Positions 47,121 through 52,728 of a stretch of 52,728 nucleotides of DNA are shown here, one piece after another. The notes beneath the pieces were generated by a model, which was given only the letters and a program-made list of their open reading frames with translations, made no database searches and had not been told where the DNA came from. Source of the DNA: Kineosporia sp. R_H_3 (lineage in GTDB: Bacteria > Actinomycetota > Actinomycetes > Actinomycetales > Kineosporiaceae); assembly GCF_002198675.1 (NCBI RefSeq), contig NZ_MWLL01000084.1, positions 1 to 52,728 of the forward strand. Reading direction: 5' to 3'. Numbering within the stretch: the stretch's first letter is position 1; each line of letters opens with the position of its first letter. Made by a program: the position numbers and the translations under genes.

Positions 47121-49772
47121 TCAGGCGGTCGGGACCTGCTCCGCGACGTCGAGGTCGACCCGGCGGGCCGGGCGGCCCGCTGGAAGGGACAGCGCCTCGA
47201 TCGCCGCCGTGACGCGCTCGCAGCACCGGCCGTCGCGCAGCACGAACGTCGACGCGATGCGTTGCAGGTACTCCGGGGCCGGGGTGCGGCCGCGCTCGAC
47301 GTCCGCGCGGACCGCCGCGACCGTCTCCTCGACGGTGCGCGTCACCGGGCCGAAGCCGTCCCGCTCGTAGTCGAAGTAGCCGGCCCGGCCGAGGTGCCCG
47401 CCGGCCGCGACGAGCTCGCGGTCGAACTGGAAGTACACGACCGGCCGGTCGACGTACGCGGCGTTGAACGCCATCGAGGAGTAGTCGGTGACGAGCGTCG
47501 CGGCGGAGGCGAAGAGCCGCTGCGCGCCCGCCCCTTCGAAGGTGAGCGCCTCGACGTGCGCCGGCAGGTCGAGCGTCGGGAGCAGCGGCTGGAGGTTCGG
47601 GTGCGGGAGGAACCCGATGCGCAGCCCGTGCTCCGCCGCGAGGGCCGCGAGGTCGGGGGATCTGAGCAGCCCGAGCCAGGCCTTCGCGTAGTCGGTCTCG
47701 AGGAAGTCGGCCCGGACCTGCCGGCGGGGGTCCGCGAACGACGTCCGCGGCGCCTGGAGCCACTCCCGCCAGGTCGGTGCGAGGAGCACGAGGGTGCGGT
47801 CCTGCGGGGAGAGGGCCTCGCTCGTGCGCTGCAGCCGGTCGAACCGCGGCAGCCCGGTGAGGACGGTCTCCTTGTCGGTGTAGACGTACGGCGACCCGTC
47901 GCCGACGATCGACGCGTACTCGCCCGGCGTGCTCGTCACGAAGAGGTCGACGAGCTTGGGGTTGAGCCAGGCGGAGATGTCGTCCTTGATGACGCCGTGC
48001 TGGAGGAACGTGAAGCGCCACTTCGGGCGGCCCGGCTTGAGCAGCTCGAGCACGGCGGGCGGCCGGTGCACCGGCACGTCGATGTGCGACGAGACGAGGT
48101 GCTTGCAGTTGAGCATGAGGAGCAGCCACTGCGTCGACCCGTGCGCGACGACGCGGTTGCCGTGCGGCCCGGAGCGCAGCCGCTTGTAGTCGGGCGAACC
48201 CGCCTCGACGGTGAACCAGGCGTTGATCTCCGGGCGGTTGTCCCGCAGGTACGTGAACAGGTGCTCGGCGTTGTCGTCGGCGTTCTGGACCCGGTCCATG
48301 AGCACCCACGCCTTGCCGTAGCGGCGCCGGACGGCGGGCGAGGCGGCGAGCTTGCGGAGCGCGCGCCGCCGGGCCGCGACGGCGGCCCGGCGCGGCTGCC
48401 TCGTCGCGACACCGAGGAGGGTCTCGCGGGCCTTCGGGGTGCGCACCCGGGTGATCGGGTCGACGAAGGTCGGGGCGGCACCCGGCCAGCTGTCCCGGAT
48501 CTCGACGAGCGTGCCCTCGCACCGCACCCGGACGGCCGCCCCGGACGGGACCCAGACGATCCGCTCGTGGACGAGGTCGGCACCGAAGTAGCGCAGCGAC
48601 CGCAGCTTGGTGTGCCTGGGCGGCACCGCGACCCCGTCGACGACGTACTCGTACGCCGGTTCCGGGCCTGTGAACCGGGTCGCGATCCGCACGAGCCGCT
48701 GGGCGTCGTCCACCTTCTCGACGACGGCGCAGCCGCTGCGCCACGGGGTGTCGAGCAGGCCCCAGCGGAGCACCTGCCGCGCCGTGCCGTCGAGCGCCGA
48801 CGCCTGGTACCCCGCGATGACGTGGTCGTCGAGCCGGGAGCGGATGTCGCGGAGCGACTCGAGGAACTCCCGCGCGACGGCCTCCTCCGGTGCGGGTGCG
48901 CCGCTCGCCGCGGACGCCGCCGCGAGGAAGCCCGCGAGCTCGTGGACGACGAGTGCCTGGATCCACTCCGGGACCTCGCCGTAGCGCTCGCGGGCCAGGT
49001 CGAGCAGGTCGAGGTAGCCGGCGCGGGGCACGACGAGGTACTGGTCGGGGTCGGCGTAGACCGCGGGGACCGAGCGGCCGCGCAGGTCGCGCTCCTCGTA
49101 GCGGGCCGAGGCGACGAGACCGGCCACCGGCTCCGGGCAGGACATGAGGTAGACGGCGGCGAAGTGCGCCGAGCCGAACCCCGGGCGGACGGCAGGGTCG
49201 AACCGGACGCCGCCGCGCTCGATCCGTTCGCGCCGGAAGAACGTGCTGCGCACCCCCGTGCAGAAGACGTCCGGGCTGCCGCCCAGGTCGAGCACCCGGT
49301 CGCCGGCGCCGAACCGGCCGCGCAGCGGGTGGCTGTCCCGGGTGGTGCCGTCGCCGTCCCGCAGGACCGCGTTCGTCATGACCAGCTCGACCGCCGGGTG
49401 CGCCCGGACGAACGAGAGCACCCGGTCGAGGTAGTCCGGGGCGAGCACGTCCGCCGGGTCGGGGAAGGTCACCCACGTGCCGGTCGCCTGCGCGAGGCCG
49501 AGCGTGCGGGCCGCGGCCCGGCCGCCCTCGAGCCGGGTGAGGACGGTGACGTCGAACGCCGTCCCCTGCTCCCAGGCCCGCGCCACGGACAGCGACGCGT
49601 CGCTCGAGCCGTCGTCGACGAGCACGACCTGCACGCGGGAGTGCTCGACCCCGGTCTGCGCGTCGAGCGAGGCGAGGAACTGCGGCAGGTGCTCCGCGAC
49701 GTCGTGCACCGCGGCGACGATCGAGACGTCGTGAGCGGTCGTCAGGGCAGGGGCGGTGCGGGAGGTGTCCAC
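47121..49772 (-). CDS. GT2 glycosyltransferase - CDP-glycerol glycerophosphotransferase fusion (paralog 2)
   Basis: 883 aa, TagF-like. Residues about 10-130 form a GT2 domain (DVSIVAAVHDV, VLVDDGSSDASLSVA). A middle region of about 350 residues follows; the C-terminal Glyphos_transf domain (about 490-860) has FLQHGVIKDDISAWLNPK near 593 and TDYSSMAFNAAYVDRP near 763. It should add glycerol- or polyol-phosphate units to a wall glycopolymer at the cytoplasmic membrane face. Odd: the GT2 metal motif is FPDPADVL, where paralog 1 has FTDPDDML, so the second Asp of the DxD is Ala. GTG start 32 nt after the stop of paralog 1, with AAGACT 6 nt upstream. Earlier frames are shadows. Confidence 0.9.
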   Translation of the reverse strand: MDTSRTAPALTTAHDVSIVAAVHDVAEHLPQFLASLDAQTGVEHSRVQVVLVDDGSSDASLSVARAWEQGTAFDVTVLTRLEGGRAAARTLGLAQATGTWVTFPDPADVLAPDYLDRVLSFVRAHPAVELVMTNAVLRDGDGTTRDSHPLRGRFGAGDRVLDLGGSPDVFCTGVRSTFFRRERIERGGVRFDPAVRPGFGSAHFAAVYLMSCPEPVAGLVASARYEERDLRGRSVPAVYADPDQYLVVPRAGYLDLLDLARERYGEVPEWIQALVVHELAGFLAAASAASGAPAPEEAVAREFLESLRDIRSRLDDHVIAGYQASALDGTARQVLRWGLLDTPWRSGCAVVEKVDDAQRLVRIATRFTGPEPAYEYVVDGVAVPPRHTKLRSLRYFGADLVHERIVWVPSGAAVRVRCEGTLVEIRDSWPGAAPTFVDPITRVRTPKARETLLGVATRQPRRAAVAARRRALRKLAASPAVRRRYGKAWVLMDRVQNADDNAEHLFTYLRDNRPEINAWFTVEAGSPDYKRLRSGPHGNRVVAHGSTQWLLLMLNCKHLVSSHIDVPVHRPPAVLELLKPGRPKWRFTFLQHGVIKDDISAWLNPKLVDLFVTSTPGEYASIVGDGSPYVYTDKETVLTGLPRFDRLQRTSEALSPQDRTLVLLAPTWREWLQAPRTSFADPRRQVRADFLETDYAKAWLGLLRSPDLAALAAEHGLRIGFLPHPNLQPLLPTLDLPAHVEALTFEGAGAQRLFASAATLVTDYSSMAFNAAYVDRPVVYFQFDRELVAAGGHLGRAGYFDYERDGFGPVTRTVEETVAAVRADVERGRTPAPEYLQRIASTFVLRDGRCCERVTAAIEALSLPAGRPARRVDLDVAEQVPTA

Positions 49773-49778
49773 GTCTCT

Positions 49779-49784
49779 AGTCTT
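49779..49784 (-). promoter_or_regulatory. Possible -10 of glycerophosphotransferase paralog 2
   Basis: AAGACT on the minus strand, 6 nt before the GTG at 49772. Weaker than the others (A instead of T at position 1), and the gene may simply be read through from paralog 1. Confidence 0.35.
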
Positions 49785-49804
49785 CTCACGTCGGCGCGGG
49801 GCGC

Positions 49805-52453
49805 TCATCGGGTGGGCTGCAGGGTCCGTTCTACCGCCGAACGCTGCCTCAGCGGGACCACGGGGCGGTCGGACGCCCGCCGCGGCGCCCGCGGGGCGGC
49901 CTGGTCGAGCCGTTCGATCTCGGCCGTGACCCGCTCGCAGCAGCGGCCGTCGCGGGCCGGGAACGCCCTGCCGATCCGGTCGGCGTACTGCGGGGCGGGC
50001 ACGCAGCCTGCGCCGATGATGCCGGTGAGCGCCGCCACGGCGTCGGGGAGCGTCCGGGTGACCGGGCCGAACCCGTGCGTCGGGTACGTGAAGTAGCCGG
50101 CCCGGCCGAGGTGGCCGCCGGCCATGACCCGGTCGTGGTCGAACTGGAAGTAGAGCACCGGGCGGTCGACGTAGGCGGCGTTGAACGCCATCGACGAGTA
50201 GTCGGTGACCAGGGCCGCCGCCGAGGCGAAGAGCCGCTGCACACCCGCGCCCTCGAACGTCAGCGGGGTGACGTGGGCGGGCAGCTCCATCCGCGGGAGC
50301 ACGTGCTGCAGGTTGGGGTGCGGCAGGAAGCCGAGCTGGAGGCCGTTGCGGGCGAGCGTGTCGGCGAGCTCCGGGGAGCGCAGGAGACCGAACCACTGCT
50401 CGACGTACTCGCTCGTGAAGAAGTCGTCCACCACGCGCACGGCCAGGTCCGCGCCGCGTGGCTTCTGCAGCCACTGCCGCCAGGTCGGGGCGACGAGGAC
50501 CATGGTGCGGTCCTGCGGCGCGACCGAGCGGGCGATCCGGCGGAGCCGGTCGAAGCGGGGCAGGCCGGTGAGGCGCACCTCGCGTCCGGTGTAGACGTAC
50601 GAGGTCCCGTCGCCGGCGACGGAGTCGTACTCGTCCTGGGTGCTCGTGACGAACAGGTCGACCTTCTTGGGGTTCAGCCAGCCGGACAGGTCGTCCTTGA
50701 TGACCCCGTGCTGGAGGAACGTGAAGCGCCAGGGCGGGACGGTCGTGCCGAGCAGCCGGAGGATCTGCGGCGGGCGGTGCACCGGGACGTCGATGTGCGA
50801 CGACACGAGGTGCCGGCAGTGCAGCATGAGCACCTCCCACTCCGGGGAGCCGTGGGCGACGACCCGGTCGCCGTGCCGGCCGGCGGCGAGCCGGGCGTGG
50901 TCCGGCGTCCCCGCGGCGACGGTGAACCAGGCGTTGATGTCGGGCCGGTTCTCGCGCAGGTACTCGAAGAGCCGCTCGGCGTTGTCGTCCGCGTCGGTGA
51001 TGCGGTCCATGAGGACCCAGGCGCCGTCGAACTCGTGACCGCGCCGTGCCTCGACGGCTCGCCGCCGGGTCGCGTGCCACACGGACGACCGGCCGGTGGG
51101 CGGGGCGTCGGGCGCGCGTCGCGGCGGCGGGTCGGTCTCGAAGGTCGTGGGCGCCGCGCCGGTCCACCACGGCCGCAGCTCGAGGTAGCGACCGTCGACC
51201 CGGACCCGGTTCGTGGTGTCCGCCGGCAGCCAGGAGACCCGCTCGTGGAGCAGGGCGTGGTCGAAGAAGACGACGGACCGCACCTTGGTGTGCGTGGGCT
51301 CGACCACGGCGCCCTCGCACAGGTACTCGACGGCCGGTTCGGGCCCGGTCCAGCGGACGACGACCCGTGCGAGGTTCTGCCGCACGTCGACCTCGTCGGC
51401 CACGGCGTAGGCCGCCCGCCACGGCTCCTCCCCGAGGCCGTGCAGGAGGATCTGCCGCCAGGCGGCGTCCAGCCACCGCACCCGGAACCCGTCGATGACG
51501 TGCGGGTCGAGCAGGGCGCGGATCTCGCGGAGCAGCCCGACGAACTCACGGGCCACGTCACCGACCGCGGCGGTCGCCGTCCCGCCGTGGCCGGCCTCGG
51601 CGCTGAAGAGCCAGGACAGCTCGTACAGCACGAAGTTCTGCACCCACTCGGGCACGCGGCCGTGGACGGCGCGGGCGTGCTCGAGGACGTCGAGGTACCC
51701 GCGGCGCGGGACGACGACGTAGCGCTCGGGCTGCATGAAGCTGCGCTGCATCGTCGAGGACCCGTCGGCCCGCTGGCGGTAGACGTACTTCGCCGAGCCG
51801 ACGAGGCCGAGGGTGGGCGCCGGGCAGCCGAGGAGGTACTTCGTGCAGAAGTGGCCGTCCTCGAAGTTGGGCCGGACCCGGCCGTCGAACCTCAGCCCGA
51901 GGGCGGCGAGCCGGTCGCGCCGGACGAAGCCGGCCCCGACGTGCCCGTGGAAGTACGTCGGCGCCCGGTCGAGGTCGACGACCCGGTCCGGCCCGGCGAA
52001 CATGCCGCGCAGCGCGTGGGTGTCGGTGGTCTCGCCGGTGACCTCGAGGTAGACGACGCGGTTCGTCGCGACCATCTCGACCTCGGGGTGCGCCGCGACG
52101 AACCGGAGCACGCTCGCGAGGTACCCGGGGTCGAGCATGTCGTCGGGGTCGGTGAACGTCAGCCACTCGCCGAGGGCGTGGTCGATCCCGTTGTTGCGGG
52201 CGGGCCCCTGGCCGGCGTTCGCCTGGTGGATCACCTGCATCGGCAGGATCCCGCGCTCCGCGAACCTGCCCCGGTACCGCTCGAGGACGGCGAGGGAGTC
52301 GTCGTTCGAGCCGTCGTCCACTGCGACGATCTCGACCCGGGTGAGGTCCACGTCCCGCTGGGCCTCGAGGGAGGCGAAGAAGTCCGGCAGGTAGCGGGCC
52401 ACGTCATGGACTGCGGTGACGATCGAGACGTCGTACGGCGCGGCGGAGTTCAC
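49805..52453 (-). CDS. GT2 glycosyltransferase - CDP-glycerol glycerophosphotransferase fusion (paralog 1)
   Basis: 882 aa, full-length relative of the gene downstream. GT2 domain at residues about 6-130 with DVSIVTAVHDVARYLPDFF, VAVDDGSNDDSLAVL and an intact metal motif FTDPDDML. The Glyphos_transf domain has WRFTFLQHGVIKDDLSGWLNPKKVDLF (His near 580), YVYTGREVRLTGLPRFDRL, and TDYSSMAFNAAYVDRPVLYFQFD near 751. The predicted product is a poly(glycerophosphate)-type polymerase or a modifier for teichoic or teichuronic-like polymers. GTG start 6 nt after TAGAGT (leaderless). No membrane helix; such enzymes attach peripherally. It lies between paralog 2 and a third copy cut by the window edge. 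Confidence 0.92.
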   Translation of the reverse strand: MNSAAPYDVSIVTAVHDVARYLPDFFASLEAQRDVDLTRVEIVAVDDGSNDDSLAVLERYRGRFAERGILPMQVIHQANAGQGPARNNGIDHALGEWLTFTDPDDMLDPGYLASVLRFVAAHPEVEMVATNRVVYLEVTGETTDTHALRGMFAGPDRVVDLDRAPTYFHGHVGAGFVRRDRLAALGLRFDGRVRPNFEDGHFCTKYLLGCPAPTLGLVGSAKYVYRQRADGSSTMQRSFMQPERYVVVPRRGYLDVLEHARAVHGRVPEWVQNFVLYELSWLFSAEAGHGGTATAAVGDVAREFVGLLREIRALLDPHVIDGFRVRWLDAAWRQILLHGLGEEPWRAAYAVADEVDVRQNLARVVVRWTGPEPAVEYLCEGAVVEPTHTKVRSVVFFDHALLHERVSWLPADTTNRVRVDGRYLELRPWWTGAAPTTFETDPPPRRAPDAPPTGRSSVWHATRRRAVEARRGHEFDGAWVLMDRITDADDNAERLFEYLRENRPDINAWFTVAAGTPDHARLAAGRHGDRVVAHGSPEWEVLMLHCRHLVSSHIDVPVHRPPQILRLLGTTVPPWRFTFLQHGVIKDDLSGWLNPKKVDLFVTSTQDEYDSVAGDGTSYVYTGREVRLTGLPRFDRLRRIARSVAPQDRTMVLVAPTWRQWLQKPRGADLAVRVVDDFFTSEYVEQWFGLLRSPELADTLARNGLQLGFLPHPNLQHVLPRMELPAHVTPLTFEGAGVQRLFASAAALVTDYSSMAFNAAYVDRPVLYFQFDHDRVMAGGHLGRAGYFTYPTHGFGPVTRTLPDAVAALTGIIGAGCVPAPQYADRIGRAFPARDGRCCERVTAEIERLDQAAPRAPRRASDRPVVPLRQRSAVERTLQPTR

Positions 52454-52459
52454 GGTCGA

Positions 52460-52465
52460 ACTCTA
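52460..52465 (-). promoter_or_regulatory. -10 element of glycerophosphotransferase paralog 1, leaderless GTG
   Basis: TAGAGT on the minus strand, 6 nt before the GTG at 52453. No SD and no obvious -35. Confidence 0.55.
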
Positions 52466-52511
52466 CTGATGAATCTCACTCAGCGTGTCTGTTCGAGTAT
52501 CTAGAGTGACT

Positions 52512-52528
52512 TCATGTGTGACACATGA
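52512..52528. promoter_or_regulatory. 17-bp perfect palindrome TCATGTGT-G-ACACATGA
   Basis: Two 8-bp arms around a single G, in the 99-bp gap between paralog 1 and the partial third copy, about 47 bp upstream of the -10 of paralog 1. It is AT-richer than its surroundings. Candidate binding site of an unknown regulator. Confidence 0.55.
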
Positions 52529-52552
52529 TGATCGGAGTGTTATCAGGCCTGG

Positions 52553-52728
52553 TCAGGCGGGGTGTGCTGCCGTGATCTGCTCCGCGCCCGAGAGTCCGAC
52601 GTACGCGTCGGACGCCGACCGCTGTGCGGGTGGGAGCGCCGACGGGCCACGCGACGGGCGGGTGAGGGCCTCGATCGCCGCGGTGACGCGTTCGCAGCAG
52701 CGGCCGTCGCACGTCGAGCTGCTCTCCT
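52553..52728 (-). CDS. Third GT2-glycerophosphotransferase paralog, C-terminal end only
   Basis: Partial: the gene enters from the right edge and only its last 58 codons are in the window. The visible CDGRCCERVTAAIEAL matches the C-terminal RDGRCCERVTAAIEAL of paralog 2 and RDGRCCERVTAEIERL of paralog 1, after which each copy has a different tail (here ending GAEQITAAHPA). No ATG-initiated reading is needed. It shows that at least three tandem copies exist, all on the minus strand. Confidence 0.8.
   Translation of the reverse strand, partial: ESSSTCDGRCCERVTAAIEALTRPSRGPSALPPAQRSASDAYVGLSGAEQITAAHPA

Noticed and set aside
49773-51476. Upstream extension giving a 1451-aa version of glycerophosphotransferase paralog 2
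   Set aside because: The extra N-terminus is the alternative frame of paralog 1; the GTG at 49772 directly before the GT2 domain is the real start.
52512-52712. 66-aa minus-strand frame near the right edge
   Set aside because: Out of frame with the clear C-terminal match to the paralogs; Arg/Pro-rich shadow.
1-52728. CRISPR arrays, tRNA/rRNA genes, insertion sequences and prophage
   Set aside because: No regularly spaced repeats, transposase motifs, tRNA cloverleaf ends or phage structural genes were found by reading; short tRNA-like folds could still be missed without a covariance search.

Overview
The window is GC-rich (hand counts of 60-base samples in typical genes give about 75-82% G+C), with strong third-position G/C bias, many GTG starts, ATGA/GTGA stop-start overlaps and many genes that look leaderless. 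This is the pattern of an actinobacterium. LAL-type LuxR, PaaX and MarR regulators, a sugar ABC importer without its own ATPase, and teichoic-acid-type glycerophosphotransferases fit a soil or plant-associated actinomycete (Micrococcales/Kineosporiales-like). The genus cannot be read from the sequence. I saw no rRNA, tRNA, CRISPR array, insertion sequence or phage gene. The window holds 42 coding genes; the last is cut by the window edge.

Layout. (1) 18-3419, minus: an operon of an ErcA-like iron alcohol dehydrogenase, a GAF histidine kinase and a NarL-type response regulator. (2) 3608-7613: a divergent pair encoding two different proteases, a TPR-CHAT (caspase-like) protein and a cytoplasmic S8 subtilase, sharing an 85-bp promoter region. 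(3) 7785-14009: a methyltransferase plus an unusual alpha/beta-hydrolase-glycosyltransferase fusion on minus, divergent from a LAL regulator. (4) 14048-19589: MarR plus a DUF2306 membrane protein, then a flavin monooxygenase, two SDRs, a LysR regulator and a metallo-beta-lactamase-fold hydrolase. (5) 19667-31115: a sugar locus with a polyol dehydrogenase and FGGY kinase, an ABC importer-ThuA-Gfo/Idh/MocA operon, and a divergent GH3 glycosidase-LacI operon. (6) 31119-38291: L,D-transpeptidase, polysaccharide deacetylase, a small-molecule kinase, methyltransferase, MFS permease, TrmO, a 70-aa lysine-rich protein and a CPBP protease. (7) 38305-43974: a PaaX-family regulator divergent from a four-gene CoA-thioester catabolic operon. 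(8) 43975-47011: a Bcr/CflA exporter and a CoA-disulfide reductase-rhodanese fusion. (9) 47121-52728: three tandem GT2-glycerophosphotransferase genes for a wall glycopolymer.

How parts work together. In the sugar locus two copies of a 15-bp operator, CGAAACWTTTCGAAA, flank the divergent promoters and are the obvious targets of the LacI protein encoded there. The operon of region 7 has a textbook promoter (TTGACG-N17-TAACGT) ending 6 nt before its ATG, overlain by TGAC/GTCA repeats that PaaX probably binds. The CoA-disulfide reductase-rhodanese gene has a perfect palindrome of the CsoR/CstR type over its -10 element, which suggests persulfide or metal control.

Most interesting points: the CHAT-subtilase pair, in which the non-catalytic halves of both genes and the shared promoter form one lower-GC block, as if exchanged as a cassette; the hydrolase-glycosyltransferase fusion; the PaaX-linked catabolic operon with no evident phenylacetate genes; and a recurring NANNNT-N6/7-start leaderless architecture at eleven genes.
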